Assembly: GCF_030445035.2 (NCBI RefSeq)
Contig: NC_080683.1
Span: 95,999,675 to 96,063,674, forward strand
Length of the DNA: 64,000 nucleotides
Reading direction: 5' to 3'
Source: Dasypus novemcinctus
Lineage: Eukaryota > Chordata > Mammalia > Cingulata > Dasypodidae
Shown: one piece after another, positions 22,600-33,660 of the stretch
How positions within the stretch are numbered: the stretch's first letter is position 1
Layout: each line of letters starts with the position of its first letter
The notes under the pieces: generated by a model
What the model was told of the DNA's origin: nothing
The model's input: the letters and a program-made list of their open reading frames with translations, nothing else
The model's database searches: none
Translations under genes and position numbers: made by a program

Positions 22600-23924
22600 T
22601 AAGACTTCTTTAAAGGTACAAATGCTGTAGCATTTCATTACCCTTTAAGAAGCATCAAGTCTTCTTTGTCTTAATACAATCAACATATATCAAAGCTTAC
22701 AGCATTTGAATTGTAAATTTTTGATGCTTCAAATTAGCAAGAAATGTAGACACAATAATCTCAATGTATTAGAGATTATCAGAGAATTTTCATTGGTATC
22801 AAAATAATTCAGTGAGCCATAAGTTTCTTTTCAATGCTGGTTCCTTCCTATGCAGAGTGCACCAAAGCACACAACCCTGCATTCAATGCTCACATAAATA
22901 TCACTCCTAACATTTCTCTTACTCTGGTAATCCTTTATTTTCAAAGGCAAATTATAAAATTGCAATAACCACATCCTATTCTCAGAGAGGGACAGAATTT
23001 CAAAATCATAAACCTTCCTCAAGGCAAATAAGAAGCTTCAAGGGAATTCAAGTTATTGAAAAAGGAAGGAGGCAGGAAAAATTACTGTTTGTCTTAGACA
23101 ATCAAGACAGCCTTCCGTCCACATCAAAGGCCAGATAAATATCAGATAAATATTCTACTCTTTCTGGGAACTTTTATTCCAGTATCTTAAATGTAACACT
23201 TTTTATATCAACTTCAAAGTAGAAATTTCAAAAACCTTTTTGGATCTCTGTGCTAAAAGGGATTATGTAGAAGAGTTAATGCTGGAAAACACCACAGGCT
23301 CCAGAATTTGTTTTATCTTAATTACTTTCACAATAGGATCTGGCTTATTCAAGTCTTAATTAACAAAGCTCATGAATTTTCCTTGGTGAAATGAGTTGTA
23401 GCAAATAAAAGGAAACGAGCAATATGCAGGAAGCATCCTGCCCCCAGCTTCAGAGCTGGGGCCCAAGATGTGAACAGACTAAACATGCAGCACTTCAGAT
23501 TTTATTGACATGGGGCGCACAGGATGCTTTCCAGAGAAGTGAAATGTTCTTCAGAATCTGTGAGGCCTTGATTAAATATATGATCTGCAGAATTAGTTGT
23601 ATAAGGATCCTGGATATTGTTGTATAGGATAGCATACTACTGTGGCATAGCATTGTAGCATAATATACTAGACTGTCTAGTAATAACTAAGGGGTAGAAA
23701 TTTGTACAGATATCAAGTGTTTTGAACATATTTGGGGCTAAAATCAAAGGCTTTGAAGGTGTCAAGTTTGAGGAACTCTGGGAGAGTTATTTACTCTTGG
23801 AAGCCCCTTTAGACGGAATGGATCACACCTTCTTAGGTGCTCCCAATACACTTTTTTCATCCAAATCACATTGCCTGACTTCTGTTGTAATGGTTTGTCT
23901 CTTCTCAGCCTTACCCTATGCATT
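22600..23924. other. No gene or repeat recognised
   Basis: AT-rich unique-looking sequence with ORFs of 67 residues or fewer. Nothing supportable. Confidence 0.4.
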
Positions 23925-24395
23925 GATTCTCTATTGCTGCTGTAACAAATTACTACAAACTTACTTAAACTTAACACTTAAAATAACACAAATTTATTAC
24001 CTTACTGTTCTGGAGGTCAGAAGTCCAAAATGGGTTGACAGCATCAAGTTTCTCCTGGAGACTTCAGGGGAGATTCCGCTTCCTTGCCTTTACCCACCAC
24101 TGGCAGCTGCCGACGTCTCTTGGCTTCCAGTCCCCGTCCCTGCAGCCCCTGCTTCTGTCATTAGGCCTCCTCCTCTGACTCTGACCCTCTTGTTCCCTCT
24201 TCTAAGGACCTGTGATTACATGGGGCCCACTGGAAAATCCAAGATCACCTCGCCATTCCAGGACCCTTCACTTAGTCACATCTGCAATGTCCCTTTTGCC
24301 ATGTAAGTAGAATCTGTAAGTCACAGATTCTGGGGATAGGATGGGGACATCTTGGGGGAAGAGGGTGCATTACTTAGCCTACCAAATCCTGTGTA
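23925..24395 (-). mobile_element. MaLR/ERVL-type LTR, antisense, diverged
   Basis: Reads attctctattgctgctgtaa, acaaatttattaccttactg, ctggaggtcagaagtcc, then agatcacctcgccattcca and cagattctggggataggatg, to ttacttagcctacc. This is the order of an antisense mammalian MaLR-like LTR. A 194-residue ORF across it (23722-24306) is fortuitous. Confidence 0.65.
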
Positions 24396-25174
24396 CTTAG
24401 CTGTTGGTAAGGCTATGCGCTTGCCTGCTCTGGGGTTTTGTTTGTTTTCATATTCTCTCACTGATTGGCATTATACATAGTGCACTCTCAGTAAATATTA
24501 TTATAATTGAATAAAGACCTTGGATATGAGGTGAGTAGCCAGATAAGGGTGATGCTAGTGGGAATGGAAACAACAGAAATTTGTGGCCCCTGAAAGAATC
24601 AACAATAGGGTAGCCTGTCTGCCAAGGCTTAAACTGAGTGAAAGATTATCCTCTGCCCAAATGACAGGGAGAATGACTTCAAGCAGGTTTGCTGGTGTTA
24701 TTAGATACAATGTGTTTAGAAAGCATTTACCCTCCTGATGTAACTCACATGTACGCAGTACCTAGGTTTTGCTATAAAATGGGTAGTAAAATGTTTTAAA
24801 CAGAAGAATTTTGGTGAAATATTATGCAACTATGGTGTGATCACACTGAAATATCCTGTCCCAGGTGAATGTGTAAAGGAAGGGGACAAAGAAGCTCCAA
24901 GGTTCCATGTTAGGTAAACAAGAAGGGGACCAGGGGACTTTCTGATAAATGAGAACTGACCAGTAGACGAATCCCCCCAACTCTGAGTTCAAGAAGGAGG
25001 GGATCAAAGAGATAAGGTGCTCATGCAGACCAGTGAGTTGGAGCACTTGTGGTAGGCGTCCTTGGCCACCCTAGAGGTCCCAGTTGAAAACTGAGTGGCT
25101 CTGCTCTACCTCTTCCAGGGTGACTGCATGTGTCAGCAATGACCTGGCAGTTAGAAACACTAAAGAGAAGTGCT
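24396..25174. other. No gene or repeat recognised
   Basis: Unique-looking AT-rich sequence; nothing supportable. Confidence 0.4.
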
Positions 25175-25345
25175 GGGAAGCAGATGTGGCTCAATGGATA
25201 GAGCATCCGCCTATCAGATAGGAGGCTCAAGGGTTTTGATACCCAGGGCCTCCTGGCTCGTGTGGTGAGCTGGCCCACGGGACACAGAAGAACACACAAT
25301 GAATGGACACAGAGAACAGACAATGGGAGGAGGAGGAGAAAAAAA
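25175..25345 (+). mobile_element. DAS-type SINE, internally deleted
   Basis: Head gggaagcagatgtggctcaa and a B-box region, then directly to cacagaagaacacacaatga and an A tail, so the body is much shorter than the long copies. A perfect 13-bp duplication aaagagaagtgct lies at 25162-25174 and 25346-25358. Confidence 0.93.
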
Positions 25346-25358
25346 AAAGAGAAGTGCT

Positions 25359-27015
25359 GATTCCAAAAAAGTCACTGTCTTCCAAGGTAAAAGGAGTACA
25401 AGCCCCAGAACTTAACTCCAAAAAACAAAAAACAAAAACAACAACCCCCCCCTCAAACTAAAAGGGTGGAGACAGGCGGGTGATGCTCTATTTAGGTTGG
25501 ACCCTCGCACCCATGTTAAAATCTTCTGCTTTGAGAGCTGCTGTGGGAGTGGGCCTGGTAAAGTGACATGAGAATGATGCAGGAAGCTGTTCAAGAGAGA
25601 ACCAGAATGTAGGTACAGGATCAGGGCTGGAGATAACATTTTCAGAGACATTTCAACATAGCAAATAAAGCACTCTTTAGGGAGGGAGGATCTACAGGGA
25701 AAAACAAGAAGTAGACTTTAGAATGAAGGAAGATAATTAAAGAAGATAAGGAGGCCATACAGAGGCCAAATAGATGGGTTGAGACAGTTGTGAATATGTG
25801 TGAAAACTAAAGAAGAAAGTTTTGGTGGGAAGGACCCACCTGGGTGTCTTGCTGGAAGAGTTTTCAGTTGCTCTGAGAACCACAGTGGTGGGTGGATCTC
25901 TAGCCTTGGCCTCTGGCTCCAAAGCCTTTCTGGCCCCGCCAGCTAGAGTCAAGGGTCTCTTTGTTGCTCTCTTGTCCACAGTTCCACTCTGCCCCTTCTC
26001 CCCATGCCGTTTAACTGCTGGCACAGGACTCCCTCTTGTTTCTCATTACTTACCTTTGGATGTGGAATTACCCTAATGCTTGTGTGGTCTCCCGGGAGAC
26101 TGAGTTCCCCTGTCATTTCCAATTTTCCACTTGTTGTTCCCACTTTGTCTGTTCCAAAAACCTGACTTCCTGGCCCTGAACCTAACCACTGACCTTTTGT
26201 ATTCTCTCTAAAGGCCAGACTTGGGTCTCTCCTATTTGGGTCTCTTCCTAATTGGCAGAGGCTCTAGGGTTCCACCCGCTCTGTGGGATAAAACAGTGAT
26301 CAGCAGCCAAATAGAGGAGAAATGCCAAAGAGAAAGAAAGAAGGTGGTGTTTAAGGGAGCAGGTTCAAAGGGACAAACAAGAGCACCTAAGAGAATGGGA
26401 GCGATGATGGAGGACTCAGGTGAGCAGGAGCAGGGCCAGGAGAAGGAGGTCACGTTGGCGGCAGAGGCAGTTTCCAGACCCAGCTCTAGCTGTCTTCATT
26501 CCCTTCTTGCTCCAGAGGGAACTGGTCACTGAAAGACATCAGCCGGAAACTTTCAGGGGACGGCAATTAGACTCGGCCGGCTTAGGTGACTTGTGTGATG
26601 AGAAGGGAGCATTTCCTTACAGCGGCTTCTGATAAGAACTCTTTCAGTCCTCCTCTGCTTACTGCTGCTTCAAGGGAAAGTTCTAACTGCCCCGCTCTAA
26701 GCTTTCAGGATCGTATCTGTCTTTTCTTGCCACTGGTAAACAAGAGAAAGAAAAAAAAAGGAAGTTGAGCTTCAAGATCAGCTTGGTTTGGGCAGTTGAC
26801 TTGCTTTCTCAACTTTCTCTTCTTTCAAATATCGGTCTGAAACAAAATTTACTTGGGCTCTGCTTTTGTCCCTCTAAATGTATTTTTAAGTATCTTAAGT
26901 ATTGTCTAAAGATATTTTAATCATGCCCTCTAATTAGAGGACCTGGAAATCTGCATATTAAACACAGATAATGAGCATCGATTGTTCATATTGCTGAAGT
27001 AGTTGCTCATATTAT
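25359..27015. other. No gene recognised
   Basis: Unique-looking sequence. ORFs up to about 103 residues (26221-26532) show no known domain and no exon signals that I trust. Confidence 0.4.
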
Positions 27016-27026
27016 AAGGTATTACT

Positions 27027-27119
27027 ACTTTTTTTTCTTTTTAGGAGGTCCTAGGGATTGAACCCAGGACCTTGTACATGGGAAGCAGACACTGAACCAC
27101 TCAGCTACATCCGTTCCCA
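27027..27119 (-). mobile_element. Short DAS-type SINE, minus strand
   Basis: T-run, then ggaggtcctagggattgaac and cactgaaccactcagctaca. An 11-bp duplication aaggtattact at 27016-27026 and 27120-27130 frames a 93-bp unit consisting of little more than the tRNA-like head and tail. Confidence 0.9.
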
Positions 27120-27130
27120 AAGGTATTACT

Positions 27131-27834
27131 TTAAAACAAATGAACACAGAAGGTTTTTTGTAATTATTAGTTGACCAGCTCCCTGCCAGGCTATACTAGT
27201 CATTGTGAGATGATTATAACCATTCTTTTCCCCTAAGTCACAATGGGTCTTCATTCTAGGATAAAAATTATATTTACATATATACATATTTTTTCTCAGT
27301 TCAAATTTGGTATCACATTTTGACTAGGGAAGAAGGTTGAGACATAACTTGAAGTTTGCAAGAACTTCATAAAGTGTGAAGAAAGGCTCCTAAATTATAA
27401 GGTTTAGAGGGCTGGAGATGCTTTTTCCTGAGAGAATAAAACAAATGAGCTAGAGCCCTTAAGCGGGTCCATAAAACACTTGCACATTTATTATCATGTG
27501 TTCTGTGTTCTTTCATCTGAAACCCGCACATCTGCTGGTTGGCGGCACCCATCAGTGCATGGGACCATGTAAGCTAATTTACGATGTGCATTATTTCCAT
27601 CCCTTTCAGCAAATGAACCGTGATTATCTAGATTGGGTCCAGTGCCATTTAAAAGGCCGCAGGGAGGGGTGGAAAATATGTGCCTAGACCCATCAGTCCC
27701 AGGAGACTTCTAGAAGTAAAAGGCTGGTGAGAGCGATAGACTGCCACTTAACTGCTCTTGCTCTCCACCAATTCAATTTCCCTTCTGTTTTAAGTGACCT
27801 CCTGGCATGGGAGCCGTTAATAGGTCATGCTTTT
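27131..27834. other. No gene or repeat recognised
   Basis: Unique-looking sequence; two short opposing ORFs (about 61-63 residues) of no recognisable identity. Confidence 0.4.
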
Positions 27835-27965
27835 CATGGAAGGACCCGGGTTTGAGAGCCCAGTAACCCCAGGCCAATTCTCGGCTAGCACAAAATTGCT
27901 GCAACCTTGGGCCAGTGAACTACCCTAAACTCCAGTTTTTTCATCTGTAAAAGAGAGGCAAAGAT
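27835..27965 (+). repeat. MIR SINE fragment
   Basis: Order gggtttgagagcccagtaac, ttgggccagtgaactaccct, ttttttcatctgtaaaagag is typical of the MIR core to 3' segment. Confidence 0.55.
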
Positions 27966-28019
27966 GTATATTCAGTAAAGGTTTTGTGTGAATTCAATCA
28001 GTGTAGTTTAATTTAGAGT

Positions 28020-28240
28020 GAGCCCACCTGGAGTCAGACTACTAAGAATTCAAATTCTGACTCGACCACTTGTTGTGTGATTCTGGACAAGTTGCTAACT
28101 GTCTTGAAGCCCCAGTTTCCTCAGTATATATCATATTCATAAAAATGATTCCTACCTTATTGGGTAGTTGTGATGAGCAAATGAGATTATCCATGGAAAG
28201 AACTTAGCACAGTGCCAGCCTCATACGTAACGTCCAGAGG
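28020..28240 (+). repeat. MIR SINE
   Basis: Well-preserved order: ggagtcagactactaagaat, attctgactcgaccacttgt, gtgtgattctggacaagttg, cccagtttcctcagtat, gttgtgatgagcaaatgaga, cttagcacagtgccagcct. Confidence 0.8.
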
Positions 28241-29610
28241 AACGGATGTAGCAGTGTGCATAATAATGTAATAAACGCCGTCACCTGTTCTCCCACATGG
28301 GTAGCAGGTAAATGGGAGGCTGTTGCTGGAAGTGCCCAAAGGCAGACACTTTCCTTTGCAAAGCATTTCTTTCTCTTTTTCTTTTCTTTTTTCTCCTTTC
28401 AAGAATGTTCTGGCACACATTAGCAAAATGCCTTCAGGGGTCTTGAAAGCCTTTAAGTGCAGGTATTTCCTCGTGCTTTCAGAAGAAGCGGTTCCTGGAA
28501 AGGACCCAGGTAGAATGCATGCTTAAGACTGTAAATTAAACATGAAAGAAGAGACGTGGCCAGTCCAAATTAAAGACTGATCCTTATGGGCATTGCTATT
28601 TTCACTAGGCAAGTTTCTCCTTTATATGCTCTTCTAGAAGTACAAATCGTAGTTGCTTTAGAGATTGGATTTTACTCAAGAGGTGATTGCGTAGGTGCTT
28701 AATATTGTTGGAACAAGGTCCCTTTGAGGAGTATTTCCATTTGTTGAGTTCAGCTTTCGGATCAGGGTTGGCGCTGAGTCAGGGTTGGGGAATAGCCTTG
28801 CCCCTGACCCCAGGAGCCTTGCCTAGGCCCCTTTGGGCCTCCCTCCCTCAGTGGCCCCTGCTGTCCTCAGCAAACAGTATGATACCCATACTGGATTGGG
28901 TATTATCTTTCCTTGGTGTGCGCAGGGGCATTTCAGATCACTACTCAATTCTGACGTTGACTCGGTATTAGGAAAAGATGGAGGAGTTATGATTTTCACC
29001 AGCCTGGGTCTTACCATTTTTCAGATAATAATTCCCCACTTTTCCTTTTTGTATAATGACTTATACACCCGAGAAGACACTAAATAAATACACCATCAGA
29101 GTGATATTTAGAAACAATGGTCACACTGGTTTACTACACACAATACTTTTCAGTCAGAGAGTATCAGGCGGCCCAAGTTTTAATTGCCTGCCATTTGGGG
29201 ATGGAACCCTATAGTAAAAATGCTGCCTTTCAGAAGTGGCAAGGACCCTGCTGAGGTGACCAGAACCCCAAGTCTCCTAATCAGCATATTAATTAATTGC
29301 ATGGAATAGATGCTTGGAATTATGCTATTTTTAAAAGCTCTAAATACCCTCCTTTCAATGTCATTGATTATTTTCAACTGTTCCATTCATAAACCTAAAC
29401 TCTAGTTCCATTGCTGGTGCATCTCTTATGTTGTAGTTACCATAAAGGAGGAAGCCGTGTCTCTGATGCTAAGGGAACGGGCCAGGCGGGATGGAACACA
29501 TTATCATCTTTCCCATTAAAAATAATAGCTGAAAGAGTTGTCTTTTAACAACTTTTCACTTAAAGGCAGGGTTTTGGGGAACAAATTAGATGTCAAGGAA
29601 GGATAGGGGC
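28241..29610. other. No gene recognised
   Basis: Unique-looking. An AT-rich patch at about 29270-29370 with atcagcatattaattaattg is noted among the findings. Confidence 0.4.
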
Positions 29611-29623
29611 AAAAGCCACACCT

Positions 29624-30037
29624 ACTGGGAAGTGGACTTGGCCCAGTGGTTAGGGCATCCGTCTACCACACGGGAGGTCCGCGGTTCAAACCCCGGGCCT
29701 CCTTGACCCTTGTGGAGCTGGCCCATGTGCAGTGCTGAGGTGCGCAAGGAGTGCCCTGCCACGCAGGGGTGTCCCCGTGCAGGGGAGCCCCACGCGCAAG
29801 GAGTGAGCCCCGTAAGGAGAGCCGCCCAGTGCGAAAGAAAGTGCAGCCTGCCCATGAATGGCGCCGCCAACATGGAGAAATAACACAACAAGATGATGCA
29901 GCAAAAAGAAACACAGATTCCCGTGCCGCTGACAACAACAGAAGTGGACAAAGAAGACATAGCAGACACAGAGAACAGACAACCAGGGTGGGGGGAAGGG
30001 GAGAGAAATAAATAAATAAATAAAATCTTTTAAAAAA
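29624..30037 (+). mobile_element. DAS SINE, long subfamily
   Basis: Head tactgggaagtggacttggc, A box TGGCCCAGTGGTTAGGG, B box ggttcaaaccccgggcctcc, CpG-rich body, (ATAA)n and A tail. A 13-bp perfect duplication aaaagccacacct lies at 29611-29623 and 30038-30050. Confidence 0.95.
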
Positions 30038-30344
30038 AAAAGCCACACCTGCCCACTCTTCTTGAGTCTTCACCTCCCATTCGAGTTCACGCGAGGTTTA
30101 AACTGACACTATTCAATCCTGGCATTTGGTAAAAACATTTATATTTTAAAAGCAACTAATCCTCACAGAAAAGCATAAACATGTTTTTTGAAGTTCTGAT
30201 GTGGAATAATATAGGTAAGATAATCTCATGAAACTGGAATGAATTTTATGCAGTTCTTCAGAGGAGGATGGCTAGAATAAAGGGGAAAAATGTGAATACT
30301 CTGTATTTGGTTATAGGAAGAGTTGTGCCTGTGGAACTGTGATT

Positions 30345-30455
30345 GTCTCCTCTCTCTCTTCTCTTTCTCTCTTCCCCTGAGTTTCTTTCTTCTCTCTGTC
30401 TCTTTGTCTTTGAGTCTTTGTCTCTGCCTCTTTTTCTTTCTCTTTCTCTTACAAG
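30345..30455. repeat. Pyrimidine-rich low-complexity tract
   Basis: About 110 bp almost wholly C and T (ctctctcttctctttctctc and similar). Confidence 0.85.
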
Positions 30456-30480
30456 CACAGCATTAGAATAATCAGTGTTT

Positions 30481-30700
30481 GTCTAGCATTATTTTCTTTC
30501 GATTTGATCCTTAAAACAAATTTGTGAGATATGGGGTGGTTAAGGTAGGTATTATTGCAGTTTTACAGATTTTCTTTAAAGGAGAGAGCTACAGAAAGTT
30601 TAAGTGACACATATGAGAAGAGCCAGTCTTACCACCCACATCATGTGACTCAGGCCTAGTCCTGCTTCCACAGCTGCAGCCCAGATTCTGGGGATCATGC
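30481..30700 (-). repeat. MIR-type SINE fragment, antisense
   Basis: Order ttgatccttaaaacaa, gtaggtattattgcagtttt, aagtttaagtgacac, gtgactcaggcctagtcctg corresponds to an antisense MIR. Confidence 0.6.
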
Positions 30701-30813
30701 AGTCTGTTTAGGGGACAGGGGCACAGCACCTCCAGACATATGGCTCTGGTGACCAGCACAATTCATCATTAATTCTCCCAAAGATGCCCCTTCCTGTCTT
30801 TTGAGCAGCCCCT

Positions 30814-30815
30814 AT

Positions 30816-30851
<36 letters not shown>

Positions 30852-30863
30852 CCATTCATCCAA
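30814..30863. repeat. (ATCC)n microsatellite
   Basis: About twelve tetranucleotide units with two point interruptions (cgtcc, attc). Confidence 0.95.
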
Positions 30864-31694
30864 ATGCAGAGAAACCTAGAAGGCCCCTCCCTTGTCAGTT
30901 GGGGGAGGTAGAAAGGGACCTGTACTCTGGATCCACTAGACTATGATGCTGAGGTCTTCTTAAGATCAAAATGGGCCATTGAGTTCTGCTATTTTTAGTC
31001 CAGATGGTGGGGAGACATAACTATAAAATTATTTGTCAAAAGATAAATTGAGTTATCGTATCGCGTTATTATCCCATTGGGTCTAGTTATTCAGATACTG
31101 GGTAATTTAATTTAAAAACGTGTTTCCATTCTACTTCACCCTCAAAGGATTGAATGATGTAAAAGATTAGCAAAATCACCTTAATATTATGATTACTTGA
31201 TATCTATCATGCTGGAGGATCATAATTTAAGAACATTTCACCAGTTCTCAAGATCAAGTCTGTAGTTTTCAGGTTTTAGTATATATTTTAAAAAACGAAT
31301 GGAAATCCTGGCTGGAGACACCTAAAAAGAAATTTTCAAAGTGCACCCCAAAAAAGTTTCTAGCTTTTACTCTTCAGAGCTATTCGCGATTACTCAGAAG
31401 AGGAAAAATTTAGTGAGAACAATCTGTGCCTCCCCGCTGCCCGCCCCCCAGTATATTTAGTACAAGTCACAACTCATTCTCTTTCTAAAGACAACCAGCC
31501 TTGACAAGCAAATGCCAATTCAAAGATAGATCTTCGGGGCTCCCTCTGGTGGCTGAAAAGAGTCATAAACTCACTGTCCTTATACACAAGATGGAATAGC
31601 TCACTAGATAGGACCTGAAGTCCGGTGCTTTTTTTCAAATGGCCATCACTAATTTTTCCATACGGTATTGAAAATGTATTCAGATCAGAAGGTA
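30864..31694. other. No gene or repeat recognised
   Basis: AT-rich unique-looking sequence. Confidence 0.4.
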
Positions 31695-31825
31695 GGAAGG
31701 CGTGGAAAGGATTTGGAATCACAAGTCTTGGACTGAGTCATTTATTAGCTATGTGGACCTGTGTCTGGCTGTTCAGTCTCTGCCGAGCTGAGGCTGAATC
31801 TGGAATTTCTCACCATAGATAAGAG
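31695..31825 (+). repeat. Possible MIR remnant
   Basis: Weak match: gagtcatttattagctatgt, ggacctgtgtctggctgt, ttctcaccatagataagagg. Diverged. Confidence 0.35.
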
Positions 31826-31844
31826 GCAATGTCAGAACTAGTGG

Positions 31845-32112
31845 GGTATATGATTCCATTTATATGCAATGTCCTGAAAAGGCAACACTATAGAGACAGA
31901 GAGTAGAATCGTTGTTGGCTAGGGCTCAGGATAGCGATGAGATTAACTGTGATCGGTTGTGACGGATTCTTGTCGAGATGAAGGAAATGTTCTAAAACTG
32001 GATTATAGAGATAGCCGCACAATTCAGTAGATCTGTCAAAAATCACTGCCTTGAATATCTACAATGGGTGAGTATGATGGTATATAAAGTGTACCTCAAT
32101 AAAGTTGTTAGA
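31845..32112 (+). mobile_element. LINE-1 (L1M type) 3' UTR fragment
   Basis: Order tatatgattccatttatatg, ctgaaaaggcaacactatag, gaaggaaatgttctaaaact, aaagtgtacctcaataaag is the usual old-L1 3' end. Confidence 0.8.
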
Positions 32113-32186
32113 AAGCAAACAAAACTCAAGGGTGAGTGGACATCCAGGAAGCCTGCACCTCCTAACTGAGGGAGAGGAAAAGGAAT

Positions 32187-32222
32187 GTGGGGTGGGATGG
32201 GGTGGGATGGGGTGGGATGGTG
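32187..32222. repeat. Short G-rich minisatellite (10-bp unit, 3 copies)
   Basis: Three copies of ggggtgggat in a row, giving at least six G-runs of three or more. Confidence 0.9.
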
Positions 32223-32854
32223 TGAGCAGGAAGAATGCCTAGAAGTGGTGCGGTGGTTTTGGACTCTTACACATGGTGTCCATAGCTTGAGCCGAGGTGG
32301 GTCACCTGAAGTTACTGTATCAAAGGCAAAAAGGACAGCGGCCTCTGGCTCTACCTCCCATTGTGGGTAGAGCCAGGGTGTCCCTGGACAAACAGTGGAA
32401 AGTTCTGATGATTCAGGGGCATTTCTGATGGAGGGAAGACTACTAAAACAGCCAACTTGATACTCTTGCATCAAAACAACCATTCTGACATGTAAAAACC
32501 TGTTTTCTTTATTACTTTTCTTGGTAATAGGTGATTCAGTGTAGTTGGGAAATTAGGGAGATTAAGGAGAAGGCTGGGGAGACAATGGCTGTTGTTTCAT
32601 TTTGTTTTGTTTCACACTACTTATTAATACAAACTCAAAAGCATGGGGATTTATAAAACTACCAGAAGAAAATTCAGGTAAATATCTCTGCAGAGTTGGG
32701 GTAGAGAAAAACTATTAGGACTAACAAGAAGACCAGAAACTCTAAGAGAAGACAAATGGATTTGGCTAGTAAAGAAGAAAAAAAAAAATTAAGACACAAA
32801 GGATGTCTTAGGAAATAACATTATATCATATATACAAGATAGATTGGTTTTTGC
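32223..32854. other. No gene or repeat recognised
   Basis: Unique-looking sequence; a 146-residue minus-strand ORF (32043-32483) overlaps the G-rich repeat and the LINE-1 3' end and is not considered a gene. Confidence 0.4.
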
Positions 32855-33235
32855 ACTTCCACATTCCCAAAATTCAGTGACTGAAACAAGACAGAAGCTT
32901 ATCTCTCTTATATAACACCCAAGTATAAAAGGTCCAGGGTTCCCATGTGGCAAGGACAGGAGCTGCTTCTGGCTTGTTGTATCATAGTTCCCTAGGGTGG
33001 TGGCTGGCCCATGTATTCAGATAGCTCACCACCATCTACTGCATCCCAGCTATTAGGAGAGGAGAACACAGAAAGCACTTCCTTGAAGAGATGCCCTGGA
33101 ATTTCACTTCTGCTCATATCTTATTGGCAAGAATTTAGTCACACGTCCATATCTAGCTGCAAGGGAGAATGGTAAATGTAACTTAGCGGGACAGACATAT
33201 ACAGGCAAAATCTTAGATGTCATATTTACTAAATG
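32855..33235. repeat. Probable ancient interspersed repeat, unassigned
   Basis: The words aaaattcagtgactgaaaca, gcttatctctcttata, ttagtcacacgtccatatct and agctgcaagggagaatggta look like a mammalian-wide element I have seen but cannot name. Confidence 0.4.
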
Positions 33236-33660
33236 AAGAAGGGGAGGATGGATTTAGGGGAACTAGTGATGTCTGCTATAAACAATATATAACTCACTTT
33301 TTAAAAGACTGTGTTGGTCAACCGAGATAGCACTTTCCCAGAGCAATACTTCTAATGCTTTAGCTTCCCTACCCTCCTGAATATGGCTACAAGATGCAGT
33401 TAAAATCTAGAACAGCCACAGGACACTTACAGGGAACTAAAAAATAGACCCTTCCGGCACAGGCAGCATGAGGTTTTTGCCAGTTTGAGCTCCAACAACC
33501 TGGCAAAAGTAGTTTAAACTCTTCCCAAGTGCAATACCTAAAATAAGAGGAAGACTTCAGAATAGCTGACGTGCCCCCCTTAACAAGGGTACATGTCAGA
33601 TGGTTTGGATGCTGTCATTTTGATATACATGCTTTGATGTGGCCATTAAATATACATATG
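33236..33660. other. No gene or repeat recognised
   Basis: Nothing supportable. Confidence 0.4.

Noticed and set aside
23722..24306. 194-residue ORF
   Set aside because: Lies mostly over an antisense MaLR-type LTR; the translation has no retroviral or cellular similarity.
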